A DNA stretch of 31,844 nt from an uncultured Chloroflexota bacterium (GCA_937879875.1 CALFMN010000255.1:1-31844), one strand, 5' to 3'; positions 1 through 8,070 are shown, counted from the first letter of the stretch. Notes: generated by a model not told the origin, from the sequence alone. Program-made: numbers and translations.

Positions 1-18
1 GGGGATGGGGGCCGCGCC

Positions 19-1029
19 CTACTTGAGCGCGATCGGGTTGATCGGCGAGCCCACGGCGCCGGTGACGCGCAGCGGCGCTGCGACGAGTTGGAACTCGTAG
101 ACGCGGTCCTGGGCGCAGTCTTTGCTCAGCCCCTCGAAGTCCCACATCTCGCCCAGCATCATACCCATGTCGCGGATGCAGAGCAGGTGCATCGGCAACA
201 GCACACCCTCGACCTCGCCGCCCGAAACCTCGACCGCGATGTTGTCGCAGGCCACGGCTGCGCACTCGTGGTCGTGCAGCCATTCCGCCACGCGCCAGCT
301 CAGTCCCGGCGAGCCGGCGGTCCAGGCGTCACCGTCGCGGTTCTCCAAAAACGTGCTCCACCAGCCGGTGCGCACGAGCACGATGTCGCCGGAGCCGACG
401 CGTACGCCCTCGGCCTTCGCCACCTCATCCAGCTCTTCGGGCGAGACCGGCGTGTTCGGGGGCAAGTGCGGCACGCCGCGGTGCTGCGCCACGTCGAGCA
501 GCACCGCGCGGCTGGTGATGCCCTTTACGTCAACTTGATCGATGCTGCATTTCGTCGCCCCGAAGCTGGTCACGGCGGCGGCGGGATAGCCGTTGTAAAG
601 CTGGCCGTCGTAGTAGACGTGCGAGAGTGCATCCCACTGCGTCGCGGCCTGCAACGGCATCATGATGAAGTCGTCGTTGAAGCGCATCGGCCCGCCTTCC
701 CAGAGGTGGACCATCATCCCCTCCGTGCCGCCGCCCCAGCCCTTGAGATGCTGGGCCATCTCCTGGTCACCGCCGTCCACGGTCATCACGTGGATCGGGT
801 TGCGGCGAAAGCCGTGGGCGCCCTGCGGCCCGTAGGCGTCGAAGTTGACGCCCAGCGGAAAGACCTTGCCCTGCCGCACCAGCGCCGCGCCGGACTTCAC
901 CTTCTCAGGCGTGATGAAGTTCAGCGTGCCGAGTTGGTCGTCCTTGCCCCAGCGGCCCCAGTTGCGCAGCCGTTCGCCCGTCTTGCGCCACTCGTCCAGC
1001 GTTGTCTGGCGTCCTGCTGTTGTGGTCAT
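19..1029 (-). CDS. Cyclase family protein (kynurenine formamidase-like metal hydrolase)
   Basis: Encodes about 336 residues of the cyclase/kynurenine formamidase-like fold, a family of metal-dependent hydrolases acting on amide, lactone or cyclic substrates. The signature is the segment TQWDALSHV, which replaces the classical HxGTHxDxPxH metal motif in this longer subfamily. The GDIVLVRTGWW and AVACDNIAVEV blocks are also typical. An upstream in-frame ATG at 1095 exists, but the ATG at 1029 is preceded by GGAGTGAGG and the residues before it look random, so 1029 was chosen. It lies downstream of the short-chain dehydrogenase on the same strand, about 90 bases away, and is probably co-transcribed with it. 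That suggests a small catabolic pair; the substrate cannot be read from sequence. Confidence 0.85.
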   Translation of the reverse strand: MTTTAGRQTTLDEWRKTGERLRNWGRWGKDDQLGTLNFITPEKVKSGAALVRQGKVFPLGVNFDAYGPQGAHGFRRNPIHVMTVDGGDQEMAQHLKGWGGGTEGMMVHLWEGGPMRFNDDFIMMPLQAATQWDALSHVYYDGQLYNGYPAAAVTSFGATKCSIDQVDVKGITSRAVLLDVAQHRGVPHLPPNTPVSPEELDEVAKAEGVRVGSGDIVLVRTGWWSTFLENRDGDAWTAGSPGLSWRVAEWLHDHECAAVACDNIAVEVSGGEVEGVLLPMHLLCIRDMGMMLGEMWDFEGLSKDCAQDRVYEFQLVAAPLRVTGAVGSPINPIALK

Positions 1030-1046
1030 GGCCTCACTCCGTTTGG

Positions 1047-1120
1047 GGTGAATGGTGAATGGTGAGTGGTGGAGTTTGCTAGGCAATTCGTTCACTATTC
1101 ACCACTCACCGCTCACCCCC
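1047..1120. repeat. Imperfect inverted repeat built from GGTGAATGG units
   Basis: The left arm carries tandem GGTGAATGGTGAATGGTGAG units. The right arm (about 1091-1120) carries the inverse, ending at the stop codon of the dehydrogenase. The arms can pair over roughly 20 bases with a few mismatches. It fills the gap between two co-directional minus-strand genes. A similar design with GGGAATAGG units lies at 19375-19472. Confidence 0.6.
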
Positions 1121-1881
1121 TAATGGCCCGTTGAGCCGCCGTCGATCGTGTAGGTCGCGGCAGTGATGAAGGCCGCTTCGTCCGAGCACAAAAAGGTCAC
1201 CAGCGCCGCGACCTCTTCGGGCCGGCCGATGCGCGGCACGCGGCCGGGCGCGATCGGCAGGTTGGTCATGCCCAGCTTCTCGAACGAGCGATGCATCATC
1301 GGCGTGTCGATCGGGCCAGGACAGATGCAGTTGCAGCGGATATTCTTCGCCGCGAACTGATAGGCGATCGCGCGGGTGAGCGCGTTCACGCCACCCTTGC
1401 TGGCTGTGTAGGCCGTGCCGCCGCCGCCGCCCAACGCCGCGCCCGAGGACATATTCACGATCGCACCGCCGCCGCTCCGCTCCAGCTCCGGCAATGCCGC
1501 CTTGCAGAGCAGGAAGAGCGCCTTGACGTTCACCTCCCAGGTGCGCGTGAAGACTTCTTCCGAGACGTTGAGGATGTTCGTGTCCGAAAACTCGGAGACG
1601 CCGTGCATGTTGGCGAGCAGATGCACGGCGCCGAAGTCCTGCATCGCCCGCGCGACCACGGCGCGGGCATCGTCCGCGCGGGAGACATCGGCCACGGCGG
1701 CGTGCAGCTTGCCGCCGGCGTCGCGCACCAGCCCGACCGTCTCCTCCAGCCCCGCGCCGTTCACGTCCGCCGCCAGCACGCGGGCGCCTTCGGCCACGAA
1801 GCGCTGCGCCGTCGCCCGGCCGATGCCGGACGCGCCGCCCGTCACGATCGCCGCCTTGCCGGCCAGCCGTCCCTCAGCCAT
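1120..1881 (-). CDS. SDR family NAD(P)-dependent oxidoreductase
   Basis: A 253-residue classical short-chain dehydrogenase/reductase with a Rossmann fold. The dinucleotide-binding motif TGGASGIG is at residues 14-21. The catalytic set is N118, S145, Y158 and K162 (YTASK), and the PGPIDTPM segment after the active site is standard. NNAG is altered to NMHG at residues 91-94. The start at 1881 is supported by AAGGAGG about 8 bases upstream. The longer frame up to 1974 would begin on top of a TATAAT box and is rejected. It is first in a probable two-gene unit with the cyclase-family hydrolase and is divergent from an alpha/beta hydrolase. Substrate unknown. Confidence 0.92.
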   Translation of the reverse strand: MAEGRLAGKAAIVTGGASGIGRATAQRFVAEGARVLAADVNGAGLEETVGLVRDAGGKLHAAVADVSRADDARAVVARAMQDFGAVHLLANMHGVSEFSDTNILNVSEEVFTRTWEVNVKALFLLCKAALPELERSGGGAIVNMSSGAALGGGGGTAYTASKGGVNALTRAIAYQFAAKNIRCNCICPGPIDTPMMHRSFEKLGMTNLPIAPGRVPRIGRPEEVAALVTFLCSDEAAFITAATYTIDGGSTGH

Positions 1882-1972
1882 ACCTTGCGCCTCCTTACAA
1901 CCGCTGCAACCGCCGCTGTACGACATCCCGGCGTGGGCGAGCCTTGCCCCACTGGAGCCGCCGCGCCGTCGC

Positions 1973-2003
1973 ATTATAGAAATACCGAAGCGGATCGGCG
2001 CAA
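1973..2003 (-). promoter_or_regulatory. Candidate promoter of the dehydrogenase/cyclase unit
   Basis: Read on the minus strand there is a perfect TATAAT (1973-1978) preceded by TTGCGC (1998-2003) with a 19-base spacer, which is longer than ideal. The transcript would start near 1966 and leave a leader of about 85 bases before the ATG at 1881. Confidence 0.4.
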
Positions 2004-2018
2004 GTTCTTGTGATCCGC
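1990..2018. promoter_or_regulatory. Inverted repeat GCGGATC-N15-GATCCGC, possible operator
   Basis: Two perfect 7-base arms (1990-1996 and 2012-2018) lie in the 243-base region between the divergent dehydrogenase and hydrolase genes. They overlap the proposed -35 of the minus-strand promoter, a suitable place for a regulator of both directions. No regulator gene sits next to it. Confidence 0.3.
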
Positions 2019-2124
2019 AATCGTTTTGCCCGGTGTACTATCGATCCGGCGCAGCGGGCAGGAAGAGGCTCCATTGCGCCGCGCCCGTTCGGCCCTTGCA
2101 GGCGCCGCGGGCACGAGGTTGCCG

Positions 2125-2913
2125 ATGGCGACGATGACCAATCTCAGCGTGACGAGCGACGCGTTCAACGTGCGCGTCTGGAGCGAAGGCGCCGGCCCGC
2201 CGCTGCTGTATCTGCACGGCTTCGATGGACACCCCGGCGATGCGCCCTTTCTGCAAGGGCTGGCGGAGAACCGCCGCGTGGTCGCGCCCGAGGCGCCGGG
2301 CTTCGGCCTATCGACCGGCATCGAAGAGATCGACGGCGTGCTCGACCTGGCGCTGTTCTACCGCCAGCTCGTCGAGGCGCTCGGGCTGGGCGCGGTCGAT
2401 CTTGTCGGCCATTCGCTCGGCGGCATGTTCGCCGCCGAGTTCGCGGCCATCTGCCCGCAGTATGTACGGCAGCTGGTGCTCGTCTCGCCCTTCGGCCTCT
2501 GGATCGAAGAGGCGGAGATCCCGGACTTCCTCGCCATGAGCGCCGGCCAGCTCGCCCGGGCCACCTGGCACGATCCGGAGTCGGCCGCCGCGCAAGCGAC
2601 GCAGAAGGGCTCCTCGAACGGCGCCTCGCCCGTCGCCACGGCGGTGCAGCGCGCCAGCAACCTCTCGGCCGCCGGCAAGTTTCTCTGGCCGATCCCCGAC
2701 CGCGGCCTGCGCAAGCGGCTGCCGCTGATCGCGGCGCCCACGCTCGTCGTGTGCGGCGCCTCGGACAAGCTGATCCCGGCGCCTTACGGCGAGGCGTTCA
2801 CCGACGCGATTCCGAACGCCCGGCTGCTGACGATCGCCGACGCGGGCCACACGCCGCAGGCCGAGCAGCCCGACGCCTTCCTGGGCGCAGTCGAGGCGTT
2901 TCTGACGGACTGA
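2125..2913 (+). CDS. Alpha/beta hydrolase
   Basis: A 262-residue alpha/beta-hydrolase-fold enzyme. The oxyanion-hole segment is LYLHGFDG near residue 31. The nucleophile elbow GHSLGG places the catalytic serine at residue 97. The acid is in CGASDKLIP and the histidine in ADAGHTPQ near the C-terminus. This order matches esterases, C-C hydrolases and epoxide-hydrolase relatives. The ATG at 2125 has GAGG upstream and fits the family N-terminus; a TTG-started extension to 2026 has no conserved residues, and the ATG at 2134 is a second option. Its divergent neighbours are a dehydrogenase and a cyclase-family hydrolase, so a shared degradation route is plausible but inferred. Confidence 0.88.
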   Translation: MATMTNLSVTSDAFNVRVWSEGAGPPLLYLHGFDGHPGDAPFLQGLAENRRVVAPEAPGFGLSTGIEEIDGVLDLALFYRQLVEALGLGAVDLVGHSLGGMFAAEFAAICPQYVRQLVLVSPFGLWIEEAEIPDFLAMSAGQLARATWHDPESAAAQATQKGSSNGASPVATAVQRASNLSAAGKFLWPIPDRGLRKRLPLIAAPTLVVCGASDKLIPAPYGEAFTDAIPNARLLTIADAGHTPQAEQPDAFLGAVEAFLTD

Positions 2914-3230
2914 TCCGCTCGAGCCGTGCCGGTATATCCCGACCAGCCCGCGACCGTGTCCGGCCCATGCGCAAAGCACGGTTCGCTGCTGCCCGGACCG
3001 CACCCCAATGTCAACGCCATCAGAAGCTGGCGATCGGTCCGGCCGACATCGCGGCCGCCGTCCTCTGGGTGCTGATCGGCCCGTGGGCGGGCGCACGCGT
3101 ACTCGCCCGCCTGCACTGAGCGCCGGGCGCGGGCAGGCTCCCTCGAGGTGGGAATCGCGCCGACCGTCAACCTGCAGGGCGTGCCGCTTCAAGCCGACGA
3201 TAGCAGGGAGGATCGCAACCGGAGACCTCA
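2914..3230. other. Intergenic stretch without a convincing gene
   Basis: About 317 bases. A 50-codon frame from an ATG at 2967 ends in a hydrophobic stretch (ADIAAAVLWVLIGPWAGARV), but it has no clear ribosome binding site and its first half is basic and unordered. I see no RNA gene or strong terminator here. Confidence 0.4.
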
Positions 3231-3635
3231 GTGCAGCCAACGCCCGACGATCGCACGGTTCTGCGCCGCTGGATTGAGCGGATTCTCGCCGATGTTGAGA
3301 ACACCGATCGTGCCGCGCCGGCACAGGGGCAGGACGGCGAGCACTCACCGCACGCGCCGTCCTTCGATTGGACGGCGCTCGTGCGCGAGGCCGTGACGAC
3401 CTACGCGGACCGCAAGCCGCTCGCCTTTCTCGCTGCGCTGATCCGCGCCATTCCGCGCGGACAGGCCGTCGATCTCGGCCCGCTTTCGACGGAACTGCTG
3501 GCCGCCCTGCTGGCCCACCTCCGCGACAGCGACGCGCAAGCAGCGACCAAGGCGACCGACTCCGAGGCACAGGCGGCAGTGCGGGCGGTTGAGCAGATGC
3601 TCCGCTGGTATCGTCATAATCCGCGCGCCGGCTGA
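3231..3635 (+). CDS. Hypothetical protein, small, Asp/Ala-rich
   Basis: 134 residues from a GTG with GGAG seven bases upstream. I recognise no family. The sequence is soluble and mostly helical in composition, with an amphipathic middle (PLAFLAALIRAIPRG, LSTELLAALLAHLRD) and an acidic, low-complexity linker either side; it ends RWYRHNPRAG. Codon use (G/C at third positions) fits a real gene. It is on the same strand as the alpha/beta hydrolase and the next small gene but too far from either to claim an operon. Confidence 0.5.
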   Translation: MQPTPDDRTVLRRWIERILADVENTDRAAPAQGQDGEHSPHAPSFDWTALVREAVTTYADRKPLAFLAALIRAIPRGQAVDLGPLSTELLAALLAHLRDSDAQAATKATDSEAQAAVRAVEQMLRWYRHNPRAG

Positions 3636-3753
3636 CCTCACCGCACCGTATAGTGCTCCATAATATCGTGTCGCGTCGGGTGAATAGTATCCGATCTGCG
3701 CGCCTGCGATGATGATCAGTACCCGCAGCAGGTATGTAGCAGCCACGGGCGCA

Positions 3754-3990
3754 ATGAACATGACCGGAGATCGTGACGATACACTGCTGATCGCCGACTG
3801 GCAGGGCAAACTCTACCGCGTGCCGCGCGCCGTGCTGGCGCAGTACGAGGTCGAGACGGCCGAAGGTCTCGGCGGACATGACGCCGATGCGGAGGCTTCC
3901 CCGCTGCTGAAAGCGGCGCTGGAACAGGCCCGTGCCGAACGGCAGCGGTCGCAGCGCGGCCACCCGCCCGGCAACCAAGGCCAGCCATAG
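3754..3990 (+). CDS. Hypothetical protein, small
   Basis: About 78 residues from the ATG at 3754 (an ATG at 3709 would add 15 unlikely residues). The core LLIADWQGKLYRVPRAVLAQYEV reads as one or two beta strands followed by a helix. The C-terminus is a charged helix ending in a Gly/Pro/Gln tail. No recognised domain. The ribosome binding site is weak. It precedes the secreted glycoside hydrolase by about 150 bases. Confidence 0.45.
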   Translation: MNMTGDRDDTLLIADWQGKLYRVPRAVLAQYEVETAEGLGGHDADAEASPLLKAALEQARAERQRSQRGHPPGNQGQP

Positions 3991-4140
3991 CCCCATAGTC
4001 GCGGCTGCACACGGGATTTTCTCTGCCGCTTCGGCGTGCGGCGCGTTCCTCAGCGAAGCGCCGTTGCGGCGCCATGCCGGTCCGAACCGTTCGGTGGGCC
4101 GCTTGTTCTCCTCGGTTCACCGATATACCGTACAGCGCGT

Positions 4141-5445
4141 ATGCCGTGGAATTCCCGCCGTCAGACTCGCAGGACCGTGCTCCGCGTCGCCGCCGGCCTT
4201 GGCGGCGGACTGCTGGCCGTGGCGCCCAGGGCGCGTCGGCTGCTGCCGGCGGTCGCGGCGCCGGCGGGAGGTGTGCGGCAAGGTGTGGCAGTCACTGCGG
4301 CGGTGCAGACGCCGTACAACGGTCGCGGCCTGACACCAGTCTGGGGGCTGAACACCTACTACGGCTACGGCGTCGATGGCTTCGACGAGCCGACCCTGCT
4401 CGATGCGGCCCAGGCGCTGCTCGACACGGGGCTCTGGCAGGCCGGGTATCGACTGATCGGCATTGACGATGGCTGGGCCAGCTTTGACCGCGACGCCGAC
4501 GGCAACCTTGCCGCCGACCCGCGGAAGTTTCCGGACGGCATCGACACCACGGTCGCGCGCCTGCATGCGCTCGGCTTTGCCGTCGGCATCTACGGCGATA
4601 TGGGCACGCAGACCTGCAAGGGCCGGCCTGGGAGCTATCAGTCCGAAGCGCAGGACGCGCAGTGGTTCGCCGCGCAGGGCTTCGATTACGTCAAGATGGA
4701 TTGGTGTACCGCCGAGGCGTTCGATGCGCGGGAGCGTTACACGCTGATGAGCCAGGCCATCGCCGCGACCGGCCGGCCGATCACGTTCGCCGTGTGCAAC
4801 TGGGGGCGGCAGAATCCGTGGGAGTGGGCGCCGGCGATCGCCAACTCCGCCCGCACCACCAGCGATCTGAGCGGCATCTTCGATGACGACGTGCTCGACC
4901 AGCGCTACGGCAGCTATCAGTGGTCCTGTCTGCTGAAAAATCTCGACGGCAACCAGCATCCCGAGGTCGTCGGACCAGGGTACGCCAATGACCCGGACTG
5001 CCTGCAGGTCGGCAATGGATTCTTTGCATCGCCGCTGGAGGAGATCGCGCAGCTCCAGCTCTGGGCCGTGATGGGCGCGCCGATGATGCTGGGGCTGGAT
5101 GTGCGCAGCATCGGCGATGAGACCGTGCGGCTGCTGGCTCACCCGCAGATCCAGACGATAGGTCGCGATGTCTTTGCCCGGCAGGGCGTGCGCGTCGGCG
5201 ATCAGCACGGCGCGGAAACGTGGATCAAGCCGTTGTCCGACCGGCAGTCGTACGCGGTCGTGCTGTTCAATCGCACCGACAGCCCCTCCACGGCCGCGCT
5301 GGTCTGGAAGGATCTCTTGGGCGTGCGCAGCGCCTACGTACGCGATCTCTGGAACTGGTCCGAACTGGGAACGCAGCGCGATGGCTGGTCCGTCGGCCTG
5401 CAGCCGCACGGATCGCGCCTGCTGCAGGTGGCGCCGCTGCGCTAG
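4141..5445 (+). CDS. Glycoside hydrolase family 27 protein, alpha-galactosidase-like, Tat-exported
   Basis: 434 residues. The N-terminus carries a twin-arginine signal, TRRTVLR (arginines 10-11), followed by a Gly/Ala/Leu hydrophobic stretch, so the folded enzyme is probably exported by Tat. The catalytic TIM barrel shows the GH27 pattern. GIDDGWAS lies near residue 107. YVKMDWC places the nucleophile at D187, and ARTTSDL places the acid/base at D242. GPGYANDPDCLQVGN matches the family's GPGYWNDPDML block. A short beta-sandwich domain forms the C-terminus. Likely activity is release of terminal alpha-galactose or alpha-N-acetylgalactosamine from glycans; specificity within GH27 is not resolved. 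There is no good Shine-Dalgarno, and TATACC lies only 11 bases before the ATG, so a leaderless or nearly leaderless transcript is possible. Confidence 0.88.
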   Translation: MPWNSRRQTRRTVLRVAAGLGGGLLAVAPRARRLLPAVAAPAGGVRQGVAVTAAVQTPYNGRGLTPVWGLNTYYGYGVDGFDEPTLLDAAQALLDTGLWQAGYRLIGIDDGWASFDRDADGNLAADPRKFPDGIDTTVARLHALGFAVGIYGDMGTQTCKGRPGSYQSEAQDAQWFAAQGFDYVKMDWCTAEAFDARERYTLMSQAIAATGRPITFAVCNWGRQNPWEWAPAIANSARTTSDLSGIFDDDVLDQRYGSYQWSCLLKNLDGNQHPEVVGPGYANDPDCLQVGNGFFASPLEEIAQLQLWAVMGAPMMLGLDVRSIGDETVRLLAHPQIQTIGRDVFARQGVRVGDQHGAETWIKPLSDRQSYAVVLFNRTDSPSTAALVWKDLLGVRSAYVRDLWNWSELGTQRDGWSVGLQPHGSRLLQVAPLR

Positions 5446-5954
5446 CTCCCGCGCGATGCAGCGGCAGAGCGGCTCGACGCTTCCCCGAGCTGCCCCGCCG
5501 ACAGCCGTTCGGCCAGGGCGGCGACCTCGATTTGCAAACGCGCGAACGTCGCCTCCGTAATCGCCATGATGCGCGGCTCATCGTCCAGCGCGGCCTGCTG
5601 CTCCGGATAGCGCGGATCGCCCACGTCGGGCACATTCCAGACCTCGTGCGCTGCGCCGGCGAAGGCGAACGACGCGGCGCAATACGCGTGAATCGCCGGC
5701 TCCATGAACACGACGAGGTCGCTGCCCGCGAGCAGGTCCGGCGTCGTCTGCGTCCAGGTCGGCGACATGAACGGAATCAGCTTATTGCGCTTCAGCAGGC
5801 GCAGCGCGTACCAGCTCACCGGGCCGTTGAGGTTTTCGACGGCGCGGATGCCACAGGAGCGCGCCCGCACGCCCCGAAGGCCGTAGCTGTTGAGCAACGC
5901 CTCGGCGAGCCTGCTGCGGTAGGCGTTGCCGACGCAGACGAACTGGATCTGCAC
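5442..5954 (-). CDS. Low-molecular-weight protein-tyrosine-phosphatase / arsenate-reductase-like protein
   Basis: About 170 residues. It begins with the P-loop IQFVCVGNAYRSRLAEALL, which fits the C-x5-R motif of low-molecular-weight phosphatases; the usual NxCRS is NAYRS here. The general acid is expected in WNVPDVGDPRY, a DP motif near the C-terminal third. The GTG at 5954 places the P-loop at the extreme N-terminus as in the family; a TTG at 6029 would add 25 unconserved residues. The stop codon overlaps the stop of the glycoside hydrolase in a shared CTAG. It could dephosphorylate tyrosine-phosphorylated proteins or reduce arsenate; no ars genes are nearby, so the role is open. Confidence 0.75.
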   Translation of the reverse strand: MQIQFVCVGNAYRSRLAEALLNSYGLRGVRARSCGIRAVENLNGPVSWYALRLLKRNKLIPFMSPTWTQTTPDLLAGSDLVVFMEPAIHAYCAASFAFAGAAHEVWNVPDVGDPRYPEQQAALDDEPRIMAITEATFARLQIEVAALAERLSAGQLGEASSRSAAASRGS

Positions 5955-6074
5955 GCGCTCGTCCGGGGTGCGAATCGCTCCCCTGAACGCCAGTATAGCG
6001 GTCCCCGCAATAGACCCATTGGTGACCAAGCCCTCCAGATCGGAGGCTTCGCTGAAGGCGCTCGAGACGAGCGC

Positions 6075-6431
6075 TTAGAACGAGGCCAGTCGCAACGCCA
6101 GGGAGGCGACGGCCGGCAGGAGGAACAGCATCGGGTAGCCGATGTGCGAGTACCAGTGGGCGCGTGTGACGGTCACGATCGCGCCGACGAAATAGGCGAC
6201 CAGGCCGGCTGAGGCGGCGATCCCAAGCGGAGGTACGCCGATGCCCACCAGGAGTCCAAGCGCGCCTGCCGCCTTGAGGGCGCCGAGCGGGAATAGCCAC
6301 GAACACGGCACGCCGTACTTGGTCATGTTGTCGACCACCCAGTCGGCTCGTTTGAAGTCGACGAAGGCTGCATATGAGTTCATGGCTGCGGCGAGAACGG
6401 TGATGACGATGTATGCTGTCAGGACCGTCAT
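6075..6431 (-). CDS. DoxX family membrane protein
   Basis: 118 residues with four hydrophobic segments (about 3-23, 45-66, 70-89 and 95-115), the four-helix layout of DoxX-like small integral membrane proteins. The segments NSYAAFVDFKRA, LGALKAAGALGLLVG and GAIVTVTRAHWYSHIGYP resemble the family. The start at 6431 has an excellent AAAGGAGGT eight bases upstream; longer frames lack this. It is divergent from an ECF sigma factor. Small redox-related membrane and oxidoreductase genes are typical neighbours and targets of SigJ/ECF41-type sigma factors, so control by that sigma factor is a reasonable inference. Confidence 0.82.
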   Translation of the reverse strand: MTVLTAYIVITVLAAAMNSYAAFVDFKRADWVVDNMTKYGVPCSWLFPLGALKAAGALGLLVGIGVPPLGIAASAGLVAYFVGAIVTVTRAHWYSHIGYPMLFLLPAVASLALRLASF

Positions 6432-6705
6432 CGGATACCTCCTTTGCTGTCTGCAGTGCCGTCTATTGCTCTCCGCGGGTCGTTGTCTAGACGCCAGGCA
6501 GCGTCGGTGGCCGCTGGCCGGCCCGGGCACGGGTCCAGACCCCCGGCAGCCGGTGGTCACGGCGCCCGATGCTCAGACAAGCGCACTACCCGGCGCGGGC
6601 GTCGCCAGGCAATAACGATCGCGTTCGAAAGGGCAGGCCTGTTCCCCTGCGGGCCGGCACGGTTTCCTCTACTTGATGACGATTTGGGCATGGTAAAGGT
6701 GACCG

Positions 6706-7590
6706 ATGGACGACCGCGACCAACTGGCACAGCAATTCGAGAGCCACCGCGATCACCTGCGGGCGGTCGCCTACCGGATGCTGGGCTCGCTCAGCGAGGC
6801 GGACGACGCCGTCCAAGAGACATGGCTTCGGCTCAGCCGCGCGAACACCGGTAACGTCGAGAACCTGGCCGCTTGGCTGACCACGGTCGCCTCCCGAGTG
6901 TGCCTCGACGTGCTGCGCTCCCGGAGCTCACGACGCGAGTGGCCCGTCGGCCTGCGCCCACCCGACGCCGTTGCGAACGGCCAGCACGAGTCCGACCCGG
7001 AGCAGGAAGCGCTGCTAGCCGAATCAGTCGGTTTCGCGATGCTGGTGGTGCTCGACAAGTTGACCCCCGCCGAACGGGTCGCGTTCGTGCTTCACGACAT
7101 GTTCGCTGTACCCTTCGCCGCGATCGCCCTGATCGTTGAGCGCTCGCAGTCGGCCACGAAGAAGCTCGCCAGCCGCGCCCGCCATCGGGTGCGGGGCACA
7201 GCCTGGGAATCCGACCCCGACCTCGGTCGAAGCAGGCAGCTCGCCGACGCCTACCTCGCCGCCGCGCGCGGCGGCGACCTTGAGGCGCTTCTCGCAGTGC
7301 TCGATCCCGACGTCGTGCGCCGAGCCGACCGCGCCGCGCTCCGACCTGGCGCCGCCGAAGAGCTACGCGGCGCCCGTGATGTGGCGGAGGAGACGGTCAC
7401 CTACTCGCAGCGGGCGCGCGTCACCCGGACAGCGCTCGTTGGCGGCAGGGTGGGGCTCGTCGTGGCCCCCCGCGGACGGTTGCTCCTCGCCCTCACGTTC
7501 AACATCGAGAGAGGCAAGATCGCCGAGATCGAGGTGATCGCCGAACCTGAGCGCCTTCACAAGCTCGACCTGGCAGTCCTCCCGAACTGA
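6706..7590 (+). CDS. RNA polymerase ECF sigma factor, SigJ-like with SnoaL-like C-terminal domain
   Basis: 294 residues. Sigma region 2 covers about residues 8-75 (HLRAVAYRMLGSLSEADDAVQETWLRL, shown here only as the family pattern: AYRMLGSLSEADDAVQE). Region 4 covers about 105-160 (LTPAERVAFVLHDMFAVPF with its helix-turn-helix). A further ~120 residues form a SnoaL/NTF2-like domain (LADAYLAAARGGDLEALLAV to the end), which in ECF41/ECF56 groups acts as a built-in regulator in place of an anti-sigma factor. The ECF41 DGGGK motif is absent, while EPERLHKL near the end resembles the NPDKL motif. The start has AAAGGTGA five bases upstream. Divergent from a DoxX gene. Confidence 0.9.
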   Translation: MDDRDQLAQQFESHRDHLRAVAYRMLGSLSEADDAVQETWLRLSRANTGNVENLAAWLTTVASRVCLDVLRSRSSRREWPVGLRPPDAVANGQHESDPEQEALLAESVGFAMLVVLDKLTPAERVAFVLHDMFAVPFAAIALIVERSQSATKKLASRARHRVRGTAWESDPDLGRSRQLADAYLAAARGGDLEALLAVLDPDVVRRADRAALRPGAAEELRGARDVAEETVTYSQRARVTRTALVGGRVGLVVAPRGRLLLALTFNIERGKIAEIEVIAEPERLHKLDLAVLPN

Positions 7591-7707
7591 CCCGCGGCGC
7601 AACGCTCCAGGGCGGCCCGGAGAGCTCAGGGAACCCCATCCCCGACCCATCGGAGCGCCCGCCCGGGGTCGCTAATGGGTCCATAGCGGTCCGGTGTGCA
7701 GAGCCTG

Positions 7708-7960
7708 GCCGTGGCCTACCCCTCCGTCTTTCGAGATCGCCGCGAAGCGGCGATCTGACCAAGCGCTCGGCTTTCCCCTCCCTGGCGCGACATGGCCGCG
7801 GACGCGGCCATCTGGGATGAAGGGGTGATTAGGAAACAGCCGATTATCCTCGGCAATGCTCTTCCGTCCCAGATAGGCGCGCCGCGCCCATATCGCGCAT
7901 GTCGCCCATGTCGGATTTGGGGAAGGACAGCTTGCGCAGCAAGCGGGGATAGGCCACGGC
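7708..7960. repeat. Hairpin-rich intergenic element bounded by inverted CCGTGGCCTAYCCC
   Basis: This occupies most of the 480-base gap 7591-8070. The ends (7708-7723 and 7945-7960) are inverted copies, 14 of 16 bases matching. Inside are perfect hairpins: AGATCGCCGC/GCGGCGATCT at 7734-7756, ATGGCCGCG/CGCGGCCAT at 7792-7811, and GCTTGC/GCAAGC at 7930-7944. The end motif GGGATAGGCC recurs as a palindrome at 13294-13320. A 116-codon minus-strand frame covering it has no recognisable protein character. Confidence 0.5.
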
Positions 7961-8030
7961 GCGGTCGCGGCGAGCTTGAAGGGACACCGGAATGCGCGGG
8001 TCATATGGCAGACTATCGCCATCCTGCTGC

Positions 8031-8036
8031 TATACT
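8031..8036 (+). promoter_or_regulatory. Candidate -10 box (TATACT)
   Basis: TATACT lies 35 bases before the ATG at 8071, just upstream of the ribosome binding site GGGAGG. No convincing -35 is seen at the proper spacing. Confidence 0.3.
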
Positions 8037-8070
8037 CACGTCAGATTTCCCTATACGGGAGGCTCTGGTG

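Noticed and set aside
2967..3119. Possible 50-residue membrane peptide (ADIAAAVLWVLIGPWAGARV)
   Set aside because: No ribosome binding site, disordered basic first half, and no recognised homologue; too weak to call a gene.
2308..3996. 562-codon minus-strand frame across the hydrolase and small genes
   Set aside because: Antisense shadow of GC-rich coding DNA with Arg-rich composition and no motifs.
7672..8022. 116-codon minus-strand frame between the sigma factor and the secreted protein gene
   Set aside because: It runs through the hairpin repeat element, has no coherent protein pattern and no Shine-Dalgarno.
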